Positions 10,365 through 21,780 of a stretch of 47,806 nucleotides of DNA are shown piece after piece. Under the pieces are notes generated by a model. The model was given only the letters and a program-made list of their open reading frames with translations, was not told the DNA's origin and searched no databases. A program made the translations under genes and the position numbers. The stretch comes from Paramoeba atlantica (taxonomy: Eukaryota > Discosea), in the NCBI GenBank assembly GCA_977017575.1, contig CDRNVI010000186.1, forward strand, positions 1 through 47,806, given 5' to 3'. The first letter of the stretch is position 1. Every line of letters begins with the position of its first letter.

Positions 10365-12029
10365 AGAATTGAAACCAATAAATTCTTTTTCATTCAATCA
10401 GAGATTTCTTGTCCAAAATTTTTCAATGCTCAAAAAAGTTTTTCCATTTCTTTTTGAAGGTCAGAAAGGTTGTTTGTGGTGTCTTTTGAAGAGGAGACCC
10501 CATACAAAAAGAGTCAACATTCTAAAATTAAAAATTTAAAGCTTTTTCTTTTTTAGTTTGTGACAAAGAATTCATAGTTATTGTTTTTCACTTGTGAAAA
10601 ACCACCAAGTTTGAAATCCTTTTTTGTCCTTCTTTTTATCATCTTTTTCTTTCAAAAACTTTTCCAAATCATTTTTTTCCATGAAGAGGAGATTGCCAAA
10701 CAAGTGGTTCTCACTATTTAATTTGAAAATTTTTGGTGAAAAAGAAATTAAAAAAAATTTCAAAAAGAATCACTTTTTTTCTTTTTTTTTCAGTTCAAGC
10801 TCACAGAAAACCTTCTCTCAACAATCCTCTTCCTTAAAAAATCCCTTGATTTTTGACTGAAATTGAAGTCTAGATTTCATTGCATGAGTTTAAATTTAGC
10901 ACTATGTTAAGCAATAGATTTGTAAAAAAGGGTGTTTATTTTTTTTCAGTTCCATTTTGGTTTTTCTTGCTTCATTTTTCAACTTTTCCTTTCCTTTTTC
11001 TTTTTTTTGAGCTTGCTTCTTTTTTTTCTTTTTTTTGTTTTTATTCAAATCCTTTCTCAATCCTGAAGATCTTCTCTTTCTTCTTGCCAAAGAAGAAAGT
11101 TGAAATTTAAACTTTTTTTTCTTTTGTTTAAACACATTTACAACAAAATAGATCACTCTGGTCAACAGATATTAAAAATGTCTTTAATTATCCTTCAAAA
11201 ATTAGATGGAGCAACTTATTTCAAAAAGAATCACTCAAAGCACCCACCCATTGGTTCAATTCACTTGAAGTCATTAAAGAAATCAGGTAATATACTTCAT
11301 TTTGAATGTGTTACAATGTGTAAGAACTAATTTTGATAAGAGTAGTGTTTGAATTGGCCAGTCTTTCAAGAAGTGAGTTTATTTGGATGTTGTAAGGGAT
11401 CTTTGCTGACATTTGCCAACCAAGGAATGGGAAAAAAAGAGGCCTTGTCTCAAAGGTTCTTTTTTATCTTTTTTTCTTTCTTTTTTTTTCTTTTTTCTTT
11501 CTTTTCTTTTCTTGTTTCTTTTTTTTTTTTTTTTTTCATTTTTTTTTCTTTTTTCTTTTTTTTTTCTTTCATTTTTCATTTTTCAACTTCTTTTTTCATT
11601 TTTCTTTTTTCTTTTTATTTTTTTCTTTCCTTTCTATTTTCATTTTTTTCATTTTTTTTTTCATTTCTCTCTTTTCTCTTTTCTTTTTATCTATTGGAAA
11701 GAATTCTCCAAGACCATTCTTTCAACCTCAGTGTAATTAGTTGCTGCTCTTCACTTTATTTGGCATCATCCTTCAAGAGTGGAGTTGGAACATTAAAACA
11801 ATGTTCACTGGAAAACACTTTGGCTTGATTGACAACATGTCCTGCCAATTATTGCACAATTTTCGATGAGAAAGGCTCCAATTACACTTCCTATGAAAAC
11901 AAAAGAACAAAACAAATTTCACAACTCTTCAAGTTGCAATCTTTTAGAATCTTGTGGCTGGTTTGATATTTACTATATTCTATAAAAACTGTTAATAACA
12001 TTTCATAAAAAAGAAAAGAATTTAAAAAA
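10365..12029 (+). other. Further short coding-like fragments, with an intron-like tract
   Basis: Short frames at 10624-10860, 10880-11110 and 11100-11330 keep protein-like wording but are cut by stops and T-rich runs. At 11349-11455 a frame (FANQGMGKKEALSQ) leads into a GTTCTT donor, a T/C-rich tract of about 240 nt, and a GAAAG acceptor near 11698, after which coding-like sequence resumes (LQDHSFNLSV...) to a TGA at about 11828. This looks like a once-spliced gene now decaying. No domain recognised. Confidence 0.35.
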
Positions 12030-14029
12030 TCAAACTCTTTCTTCAAATTTGTTGATTAGTTCAATAATTCTGTGATTTTTTGCAATATCAAGCACTGTCT
12101 TCCCATCCTAACAAAAAATGAAAAGAGAGTTTAAAAAAAAAGAACTTCAACAATAACAAAAAAGAAAATATAAAAAGAAAATCAAAACTTTATCTTGAAG
12201 ATGAAGGTAGGATCCACATTCAAGAAGAATCAATACAAATTTTTCATTACTTTTGTGAACAGCTTTGTGAAGAGCAGTTTCTCCATTCTAATAAAAAGAA
12301 ATGAAAAAAAAAATAAATCATTAGAATATTCACAACAACAAATAAAAATGAGAGAGAAAATCAAAAAGAAAATAAAATCAAAACATTGTTTTGAATATTA
12401 ATGTTGCATTCATGCTCAACAAGAATTTTCATCACTTCTTCAGAATGTTGAGAAACAGCTCTGTGAAGAGGTGCCTGTCCATACTTTACAAAAAGATTAA
12501 AACAGAACAAAACAAATCCCACAACATCAAAGTAACACCATCACACCACAACATTAAAGAAAAAAATCAAAACTTGATCTTGAAGATCAATGTCAGACCC
12601 ATGTTCCACAAGAATTCGCATAATTTCTTTCAAACCTTTGTCAACAGCTTTGTGAAGAGGGGTTATTCCAGACTAATGAATAAGAAGTTTCAAAAAAAAA
12701 AAATCACTCAACACAAACCATCACTCTCTCAACAAATAAAAATGAGAAAAAATAAAAAATAATATAAATAAAACTTTGGTTCGAAGATCAGGATTGGCCC
12801 CATGTTCAAGGAGAGTTTTCACAACTTCTTTAAACTGATAATCAACAGCAAAGTGAAGAGGGGTCTCCCCATTCTAAGAAAAAGGAGTTCAAAAAAAAGG
12901 AATAAATCACATACACAACAATCACTCCCCACCACACACCAATTTTAAAACTGAACAACAAAAAAAAAAAATGAAAAAAAAATAGAAAAAGAAAATCAAA
13001 ACTTCATTTTGAAGATTGATATTAGATCCACGTTCAATCAGAATTCTCACAATTTCTTCAAAACCCTTGCAAGAAGCTATGTGAAGGGAGGTCCATCGAT
13101 GCTGAAACAAAAAGGAGTTTAAAAAAAAGAATATAAACCAAATCCCACAACCATCTCACCCTCTCATCATCATAACAACAAAAAAAAAATTGAAAAATAA
13201 AGAATCAAAGTAGAAAAAAAAATCAAAAAACATTGGTTTGAAGATCAATGTTAGCACCATGTTGTTGAAGAAGAATTTCCACAATGTCTTTAAAACCTTT
13301 GAAAACAGCTTTGTAAAGAGCAGGTCGTCCATACTGAACAAAAAAGAATTTTAAAAAAAAAGAACAATCAAAAAGAAAAAGAAAAAGAAAAAGAAAATCA
13401 AAACATTATCTTGAACATTGATGTTGGGTCCATGTTCAAGAAGAAGTTTCACAACTTCTTTAAAGCCATTGTTTGCAACTCTGTGAAGAGCAGTTTGTCC
13501 ATACTAAAGTTTTTTATTGTTTTTTTAAAAAAAATAAAACACACAACCACCTCTCTCACCCTCTCCATCCACTTCAAAACAAAAGTCCAAAAAATCAACA
13601 ACAAATCAAAATGAGAAAACAAGAGAAAAAGAAAAAGAAAAGTAAAACTTGATCTTGAATATCAATGCTGGCGCCATGTACAAGAAGAATTTTCACAATT
13701 TCTTCCAAACCATTCTCAGCAGCCAAGTGAAGAGCGGTCATTCCATCCTTAACAAAAAAAAAAGAAACAAATTCAAAATTTTGAATCACACACAATCAAG
13801 AGACACAAAGTAAAAGAGAAAGAGAGAAAAGAGAGAGAGAGAGAGAAGAGAGAGAGGGAATAAACATTTAATTGAAACATTTAACCTTGTTGAGGTTGAA
13901 GTCAATATCAAGTTCGAAATTTTGATTTTCTTTTTGAAGAAGAGCTTTGACAAGTTCTTTATCTCCTTTCGCAACAGCACCAAAAAGATTCTTGTTTTCT
14001 TCTGTTGAAGTTTCTCCTTCTTCTTCCAT
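12030..14029 (-). CDS. Ankyrin-repeat protein, ten exons
   Basis: Exons: 14029-13886, 13747-13649, 13503-13405, 13333-13232, 13101-13003, 12873-12775, 12672-12574, 12483-12385, 12287-12189, 12107-12030. The product is 338 residues: a 48-residue acidic start (MEEEGETSTEE), eight complete ankyrin repeats and a short C-terminal half repeat. Each repeat is exactly one exon of 99 bp (one of 102), and all nine introns are phase 0. Repeats carry the family signature, for example DGMTALHLAAENGLEEIVK followed by ILLVHGASIDIQDQ. Introns start GTTTTG/GTTTTA or similar. Ankyrin repeats bind proteins; nothing in the sequence tells the partner. No signal peptide or membrane segment is seen. The gene shares a 459-bp spacer head-to-head with the Cys-rich secreted gene. 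Confidence 0.93.
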
Positions 14030-14488
14030 CTTCAGAGAGAGAAAAGAGGTTGAGATTTGATCTTTTTGATTGTTGATCGAGGAGCTCCAAGCAGAAGGAA
14101 AGCAACACACCTCAAGAAAGAAAAAAGAAAAAAAGAAAAAAGAGACAAAAACACGATTTTAAAAACACTGATTTTAAAAACCTGTTCTTTCAGATTTAGC
14201 TTCAATTTACACCAAAAAAAAAATTAAAAAATTGAGTTGAACCAAAAAGAGATGAAAGTTTTAGGGAGCTTGATTTTGAGCTTTATTTTCTTTGTTGTTT
14301 TGCTTGCGAGAAGGTTGCATTGTTCCGTTGTTCTTTCAGTGTTTCGAGGTGTCTCGAAGAAAATAAATGTTTCAAAAAAGGATGGAACTTTCTTCTTCAT
14401 TCAAACTCTTTTTTTACTTTTCTTATTTTTAGTTTTTTTTGCCCCATTTTCCTCGAAAAAACCGTCATTTTCTCTTTTTCTTTTCGAG
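14030..14488. promoter_or_regulatory. Shared spacer between two divergent genes
   Basis: Only 459 bp separate the ATG of the ankyrin gene (leftward) from that of the Cys-rich gene (rightward), so both promoters must lie here or overlap. I see no convincing TATA box. An in-frame open stretch from 14237 joins the Cys-rich frame but reads as poor-quality Phe/Ser sequence and is probably 5' UTR. Confidence 0.5.
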
Positions 14489-15766
14489 ATGAAAAACGTT
14501 CTTTTGGTTTTGGTTTTGTTTTTTTTCTTCTCTTTTGTCTTTGGTGATACAGACGATACAGACGCAAATTGTGGCTCAAAATGCAGAAGTGATCAAGATT
14601 GCCTTGACAATCCTTTCAATTATTGTACCTTTTGCAATGGAAGTGGTGTTTGTTCTCCCATGTGCGGGGTTGGTTGTCGACACGAATCAGATTGTAATAC
14701 AGGTTTTCGTTTTTTCTTTTTTCTTTTTCTTTTCTTTCTTGATCTTTGAACTCAATTGGAAAAGGTGGCCCTCAACCTTGTACTCAATGTGTGAACACAC
14801 AATGCGTCAATCCAAACCCTTTTTGTGGTGAATTTTGTGGTTATGGTGTTGATGCTGCTTGTCGGTTGGTTTTCTTTTTTTTTTTCTCTCCTTTTTCTTT
14901 TTGTACAATCTATCCATTTTGTGTGAGATTTGAGATTCTTTTATAAAATTGTAAAACCCTCTCTTTTTGAATCAATATCTCCACATTCGATCTGCTCATC
15001 TTTTTTCCCCCACATCACATCCACAAAGATACAACGGGACTGGACCTTGTGCAGGGTTCCAAAACCAATGTTGTATGTGTCACCCAACCGACTTAACAAA
15101 GGTTTTCATTTTATTTTGTCTCCTCTTCAAATAAACTTTCTCTTTTTCACTCATAATTTTCGATTTCTCATAATCAAGGGATGTGGCAATTGGACAAATT
15201 GTGACCAAAAATGTTCCACTGACAGCGACTGCAAAGAGTTTGATGGAAATTGCACTTTTTGTATCAGCGGAAAATGTCAGGTAAACTATTCTCTTTTTTT
15301 TTTTCATTTCTTTTTCTTTTCTCTCTTCTCTCTTTTTCATTTCAATTAATCTCAAATCAAAAGGAAAATAATGGTCCACAATGTGGGACAATTTGTGTGA
15401 ATTCAGGACAATGTGCTGCAAATCCAACTTGCTCACAATGCATTGGCAGTGTTTGTTCACCAGCTCAAAAATGCGGACAGAGTTGCATTAGTTCAGGTTC
15501 AAAATTTTTTCTTTTTTAATTCGTAGGTTGAAATGATATTTGAAGAATATTGTTCTCATCTTGTCCTCTCTTTTCTCTCCCAATTCTCCCCAGGACAATG
15601 TGAAGGATACAATCCTGGGACTTCATGTGTTGCTTGCATCGGCGCAGTTTGCCAAAATACACTCTCTTGTGGATCTCTTTGTGGTTCAAGTAGTCAATGT
15701 GATTCATCATGTCCAACATGTAACTTTGGAAAATGCCAAAAATCAGAAGAAGGGAGTTACAACTAA
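14489..15766 (+). CDS. Secreted cysteine-rich repeat protein, six exons
   Basis: Exons: 14489-14702, 14765-14864, 15029-15101, 15179-15280, 15364-15496, 15594-15766. Lengths close in phase to give 264 residues. The chosen ATG starts a clear signal peptide (MKNVLLVLVLFFFFSFVFG) followed by a mature protein with Cys in runs such as CGSKCRSDQDC, CTFCNGSGVC, CDQKCSTDSDC and CTFCISGKC. The repeating plan is roughly C-G-x2-C-x3-x-D-C, then C-x2-C-x2-G-x-C, probably disulfide-bonded modules. No membrane segment or GPI tail follows, so secretion is likely. I do not recognise a named family; it has the look of small Cys-rich extracellular domains of protists. An in-frame upstream ATG at 14252 would add a second hydrophobic start and is less likely. 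Convergent with the LRR gene (186 bp between stops). Confidence 0.86.
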
Positions 15767-15952
15767 GATTCATTTTTGGTTTTTTTCGAAATAAAGATTT
15801 TTCTCTTCTTTTTTCTTGATCAGAAATTGTGATTCAAAAATATTTATTAATTTTCCTTGGAATTTGTGATGTGAAAAATTGACATTTTCCTACAATCACA
15901 ACTTCTCATCTTTGAGAACAAATATCGCAGGTCTGTTTTCAGTTTTAAAATA

Positions 15953-18776
15953 TTACTTGGCAGCAGAATAACCAGATTCATTTGCTTTTTGTGTGTCATC
16001 CAAATTTTTAATTCCAAAGCCTGTAATTCTTTGTCCTTTCCCCTTTTGTGTTTATTTTCGATTTAGTAAAATATAATTCAACAATAGAAAGGAAAAATAA
16101 AAAAACACAAACAGATTTGGCATTGTCTCGAAGCCACTTCAACATCGCAGGAGTTCCCATGTTGCACGCAGAACGAGGAGGAATAATCAAATTATTATCT
16201 CTCACATCTAAAAATTCAATTTGAATCATATATCCCATACTCCATGGTAATCGTGAGAGCACATTCCCACTCAAATCCAATCTGTGAAAAGAATTTTTCA
16301 AATTAGATTTAAGAAAGAAAAAAAAAAAGGAAATTAAAGAAAAAAAATCAAACTTTTGGAGCGAGACAAGACCACCAATCTCTTCGGGCAATTCGGTTAT
16401 CTCATTACTCTTAGCTTTTAATACCAACAATTGATCCAAATTTTCAATCTCAGGTGGAAGAGTATTGAGTTTGTTCGATTCAATATTCAATTTTGTAAGT
16501 GTTTTGAGATCTCCAACCTCCCCAGAAATGGTAATCAATTGATTGCTTGCTAAAAGAAAAGAGTAAAATGAGAATCACGGGAAGAAGAGAGAAAAAAAAT
16601 CGAAAAAAGAAAACCCAAATTCAAATCCAAAAGACTCTTCATGAGAGACAATTCAGGAGGCATGCTCACAAAAGCATTATGTGAGAAATTTAATTTTGTC
16701 AGCGTTGTTAAATTTCCTATTTTTTTTGTGATTCTTAAATCAAAAAGTTGCTTTTTTGAGATTTGTTTCAAAAAAAAAAGAAAAAACCAATTTCTTGTGG
16801 AAGAAGTTCAAGAGAAATCTCATTATGAGAAAGATCTAAATTTTCTAATCCTGTTAAAAATCCAATTTCGTTTGGGAGAACCTTTAAAATATTTTGGATT
16901 TTAATCTCAAAAACAAATAATTAAATGACAAGAATACAAGAAAAAGAAACCTTAAGATCACAATCAGTCGCAGAGAAAGATGTCAATTTTTGTAGATATC
17001 CAATTTCTAAAATATTCAAAGATCAAAAAAAAAGAAAGAAAAAAAAGAAAGAAAAAAACCAAACAACCTCTTGGAAGCTCAAACATTTTATTTTTTGAGA
17101 CATCAAAGCTCTGAATAAAAGGAAAGAATGAAAATGAAATTACAAAAGAAATTGAACGAAAACACAGTCAAAAAAAAAAGATTTTCAAGAACAATTTTTT
17201 CCCCAGAACGAAAAAAAAAAGAAAGAAAAAAAGAAAAATACAGTCAATTCTTGGCAGTACCCAATTTCCTTTGGCAATTCGTGGATGTCGATTCCTCTGA
17301 GAGAGAGAGTCGTCATCTATTAAAAAAAGTTAAAAAACAATTTCTCACAAAAGAAAAGAAAAGAGAAAAAAAAGAAAAGAGAAAAGAAAAGAGAAAAGAA
17401 AAGAGAAAAGAGAAAAGAAAAGAAAAGAAAAGAGAAACCTTTCGGAGATATTGAAGAAGAGGAGCTTTTTTTAAAGATAAACATCCAGAGAGATCACAAA
17501 CTAAAATACTTTGCAAATAGGCAAAATGTTGTGGGAGATCTCTGTAATTCTTTTCGCATGAATATCTTTTCATCTCTTTTCTTTCTTTTCTTTCTTTTCT
17601 TTCTTTTCTTTCTTTCTTTCTTTCCTTTTTCTTTTCTTTAGTGTGTTTAATTTCCTTTCAATTAAAAAGAAAAGAAAAACTTACTCAAGAGGATTTATAT
17701 TTAAATAAAGTTGCTCCAAAGTCTTCCAAGCCACACACAACTCAGCAGGGAAATGTTTCAATTTGTTGTTTTTAATTGAAAAAACTTTGATACTTTTCCA
17801 TTCTTGAAGCTCAAGAGGGAGAGCTATTCATTATTTGTGAGAGAGAAAAAAATGAAATGACTTTTTTTAAAACAAAAAGAGAAGGAATGAAAGTGAGGAG
17901 AAAGAAAGAGAGAGAGAGAGAAACCAGCAATATTATTTCCATCAATCAGAAATTCTTCTAAATTTGCTAACTTGCCCCATTCTCGAGGAATCAAAGACAA
18001 TTGGTTTTGGGCAAGATCTAATGTTTGGAGATGAACACAATCTCCAATTTCTGGTTTGGAAAAAGAAAAAAGATTTGAGTTTTGTATTTTTTAATATTGT
18101 TGATCTGTTTTGTTTTGAAATTGAAAAGAGAAGAAATAAATATTAAAAGAAGAAGAATAATATACCTGCAGGCAAACGCATTAACTCATTCTCACGTAAG
18201 AGAAGTGTTTTAAGATTTTTGAGCATTCCAATTTCCAGAGGAAGTTCTAGAAAGAGAAAGAAAAAAAAATCAAAAAATTCGATTTCAAATTCAATTATTT
18301 TGAACCACAAAAAAAAAAGAAAAAGAAAAAAGAAAAACCTCCAACAAACAACTTATTTTTTCTGACATCAAGAAATTGGATCATTTCACATTCCTTGATA
18401 CTTTCAGGGAGAGTTGTGAGAATGTTGTTACTCAATCGAAGCTCTTCTAACAGCCATAATTTTCCAATTTCCGCTGAGAGAGTGATAATGTGGATCGTGA
18501 GAAGGAGAGAGAGAGAGAGAAGACAGAGGTAAAAAGAAAAGAAGAGAGAGAAGAAGAAAGAAAAAGAAAAAAAAAAGAAAAAGAAAAAAAAAGAAAAAAA
18601 CCAGGAAGACGATCAATTTGATTGTCAGACAAATCTAAAATCTTACATTTCTTCAACCCACCAATTGTTGTTGGTATTTTCAGAATCTTTGGTTTTTGAT
18701 TTGACAAATCAACAACCTCTTTCTTCTTCCACTTTGACTCAGTGAATTTTTGATCAATTGTCTTCTTACTAAACAT
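15953..18776 (-). CDS. Leucine-rich repeat protein, LRRC40-like, 14 exons
   Basis: Exons: 18776-18602, 18473-18339, 18246-18166, 18050-17925, 17823-17685, 17565-17439, 17316-17242, 17110-17068, 17006-16951, 16881-16788, 16716-16615, 16549-16354, 16281-16109, 16020-15953. They close in phase to 529 residues. LRRs of the 23-residue intracellular type run through the whole protein, for example LEELRLSNNILTTLPESI, LKTLLLRENELMRLPAEIG and LTKLNFSHNAFVSMPPEL. The start (VVDLSNQKPKILKIP) and the end (PPRSACNMGTPAMLKWLRD) match the layout of LRRC40, where a short helical tail with GTxAxLxxLRD follows the last repeat. Human LRRC40 is about 600 residues, so this is a little short. No signal peptide, so cytosolic or nuclear. 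The last junction is less sure: I used a GTGTTT donor because it gives the natural end SGYSAAK and stop. Confidence 0.92.
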
Positions 18777-19043
18777 CTTATTCTTCTTTCTTTTTCTTTT
18801 CCTTTTTTTTTCTTGTTTTTTTTCTTTCTTTTTTTCTTTCGAGTGTTTTTCTCCTTCCCACTCTCCTCAACCAATCGAGATTTGCACTTGAGTTTTCCAA
18901 AAAAAAAAAAAAAAGATAAAAAAAAGCAAAAAAACAACAAAAATGCGATTTTTTGGACCTTTGAAAAAACAATCTCCTCCCCGCTCTTTTTCCGCTCAAA
19001 AAATAAACTATTTTTCATTTCATTTTATTGATTTAGTCAATTT

Positions 19044-19635
19044 TTACAATTGACCAGACTTGGCAATGACACAAGCTTGCTTGGGCTTGTCATTGGCACC
19101 AGTGGGAGTACCTTCGACCTTCTTAATAACGTCCAATCCTTCGACAACTTTACCGAAAACGACGTGCTTGCCATCCAACCAGGAGGTCTTGACGGTGCAG
19201 ATGAAAAATTGAGAGCTAAAAAAATAAACATTTTAATTGAGATTCTTTTCAAAAAAGGAAAAAAAAAAAAAAAAAGAAAGATTGAAACCCGTTGGTGTTA
19301 GGTCCAGCGTTGGCCATGGAGAGGATACCGGGGCCAGTGTGGATTTCACGGAAGTTCTCGTCAGCGAATTTCTCTCCATAGATGGATTCACCACCAGTTC
19401 CGTTTCCACGGGTGAAATCTCCACCTTGGATCATGAATTGGGGGATAACGCGGTGGAAAGCAGATCCTTGGTAGTGGAGAGGCTTGCCAGATCGGCCATT
19501 TCCCTTCTCTCCAGTGCAAAGGGCACGGAAGTTCTCAGCGGTCCTGGGGACAATGTCGCTGAAGAGTTCCATAACAACTCGTCCTTGAGGTTTACCTCCA
19601 ATGGTGATATCAAAGAAAACACGGGGTCTGGCCAT
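19044..19635 (-). CDS. Cyclophilin A-type peptidyl-prolyl isomerase
   Basis: Exons 19635-19289 and 19215-19044 join in phase 2 to give 172 residues. It catalyses cis-trans isomerisation of proline peptide bonds and assists folding, in the cytosol. The active-site stretch [15 protein letters not shown] carries the catalytic Arg and the Phe/Gln pocket residues; SQFFICT and [10 protein letters not shown] carry the rest, including the Trp of the cyclosporin pocket and the following His. The loop [14 protein letters not shown] is the seven-residue-longer divergent-loop form known from plant, nematode and some protist cyclophilins. No targeting sequence. Its codons are richer in C/G than those of neighbours, as expected of a highly expressed gene, and it has a single intron. 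Divergent from the rhomboid-like gene. Confidence 0.98.
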
Positions 19636-20018
19636 TTTGATTGAAAGTCTCTTTTTCCCAACAGAAAGAAAATCAAGACAAACTCAAATGAACCCAATTA
19701 TGGGTGAATGCCACGTCATTTTATTTTTTTTATTTTTATATCACATTTTTCTGTGAATAATTATTTTGTAGCAGTTTTTTGCTCTTTTTTCTTTATTTGT
19801 GTTTTTCGTTTTTTGTGTGTTTTTTTGAAGCGAGAAAAAGGTCTCTTTTGAAAAAGTGGGAAAGAAAATTCTTCTTTGTGAAGGACAACAACCCCAAAAG
19901 AAAAAAAAAACACAAACACAAACACAAACAAAAAAAACATCAAAAAACAGAAACAACCCTCTCTTCTCTTTTACTTCTTTTCAAAAAAAAGAAAGTTCAA
20001 AATAAGAAGTCTCCAAAA
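19636..20018. promoter_or_regulatory. Shared spacer, cyclophilin and rhomboid-like genes
   Basis: 383 bp between two divergent start codons. It contains T-rich and A-rich runs and no clear TATA element. Both promoters and 5' UTRs must be here. Confidence 0.5.
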
Positions 20019-21780
20019 ATGAAAAGAGGAAAGATGGAGATGACAGAAGAAGACTCGTACGGTCAAACCATCCTGGACCCAACACAGGATGATGAATCGT
20101 TTGGTGCCATTTATTATGACCGTTCCCATTACACTTCCACCGAATGTACAACTTCTCCTCCTCCTTCTCGTGTTCATAATTCATCCAGAAATAGTGGTGG
20201 TTCATCTACTCCTTCTTCTTCTTCCACACCTGAATCGCATTGGGATAGGTTGGAGCGACAAAAGACGGCTCTTCTCTCCGATATTTCTTCTTCAAAGGTT
20301 TAAAATTATTTTATTATTTATTTTTTTTTTCAAAAAAAAAAAAAAAGAGAAAAAAAATGAATTCAAATTCCAGAATATTCAGGACAAAGCGACAACTGTG
20401 ATGTTCTCTGATGAACATCAGATTGGAGTCATTGAATATGACAATTATGAGGAACCAACTGAGAAACTCACATGTTCGACAATTCTTTGGATGATTCTCT
20501 GTCCTGCTTGTATAGGTAAACTTTCTTTCTTTTTTCCTCTGTTCCACAAAACACTCTCTTCTTCATTTTTCTCACCTTTTCTGAATTTGTTTTGGAACTA
20601 AAAACATTCAAAAAAAGGAAAAATTTTCAACCGATCCCAGATGAAAGAAATTTTGGAATCTCTGATTACTTTTTCAAGTTTTATCATTGCAATTCAGCTC
20701 CTTTTATTGATCATCATGTTGTCTCAAGATGGGATTGACAGTAGCTTTCCAATTTGGGGTCCTTCGAAAGATACATTGTTGGAATGGGGAGCTCTGAATG
20801 GCGATAAAGTGATGCATTGTGCTGAGCTTTATCGAATTTTTTCTGCTATGTGGATTAATGCTGGTATCTTATCTCAATTCTTGCTCATTTTTTTTACCAT
20901 ATTTTGTGTCTTTTGTGAGAAGAGAATATCTCTCGCCCATCCAGAAGTGTTTTTTTGATTTTTCTCATATGTATACATATCCCCTCTTTTTTAGGAGTGA
21001 CACAATTTATTTTAAATACATTTGCCATTCTTCGAGTTGGTTTGTTTGTTGAATACCGTTGGCGTTGGATGCGCTATGCTCTCATCTATATGATGTGTGG
21101 TGTAAGTATGGATCTTCCCATTTTGATTCTTCAAGATTGTATCTTTTTTCCATTTTTTTTTGACTCTTTCCCAACCTAATAGGTGGGGGATTGTTGTCAT
21201 TAATTCTTCAACCAAATACCGTCAGTGTAACTTCATCTACTGCAATGTGTGGAATTGTTTCTGCTTATTTGTGTGAGGTTTATTGTTACATTATGTCAAG
21301 GATTTCATTTGAAATATTGAGATTTTTCTCTCCTTTTTTGCAGGTGATATTTACGTGGTATAAAACTGAATGGCTTCAAAGACTTATTTCTTCCATCATT
21401 TGTATCCTCTTTATCAGTCTGGTATTGTTTTTTTTTTCCACACACACTTTTTCTTCCTTTCTCTCAAAATTCTTTTTTTTTCAAGACACTTTTACTTGGA
21501 TTGGTGGATCCTTATGTTGATGACAGTGGAACAGTTGGTGGTGCAGTCATGGGTCTTTTATTGGGTTGTTACTATTCCTTGATTGAATCAGATTTCAACC
21601 CCCAAATCAAGGTAAAAAAAAACTGGACTTTGAATTCAACTTTTAAGGATTATAAAAATAATATTCGTTTGACAGGTTCATCTCCCAAATACGATTTTGG
21701 TTGTTGTGACGAGTTACTATGTCGCAGGAATCACTGTTTTTTATGTTTTGACTCCAGTTCAAAAAAAGACAACTTGTTAG
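20019..21780 (+). CDS. Rhomboid-family membrane protein, probably inactive
   Basis: Exons: 20019-20297, 20374-20515, 20618-20863, 20995-21099, 21183-21277, 21344-21421, 21486-21611, 21676-21780. They close in phase to 391 residues. An acidic, Ser-rich cytosolic N-terminus of about 125 residues is followed by a first membrane helix (near residue 150) and a rhomboid core: ELYRIFSAMWINAG, then FILNTFAILRVGLFVEYRW, LIYMMCGGGGLLSLIL, SVTSSTAMCGIVSAYL and DSGTVGGAVMGLLLG. In active rhomboids these would be WRLxTxxFxHxGxxHxxxN, GxSGA with the catalytic Ser, and AHxGG with the catalytic His. Here the Ser position is kept (TSSTA) but its GxS glycine is lost, the catalytic His is Thr, and the HxxxN His residues are Asn/Gln. 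Best read as a pseudoprotease (iRhom/derlin-like role in ER trafficking or degradation inferred). The exon 4/5 junction uses a GTGTAA donor chosen for phase. Confidence 0.87.
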
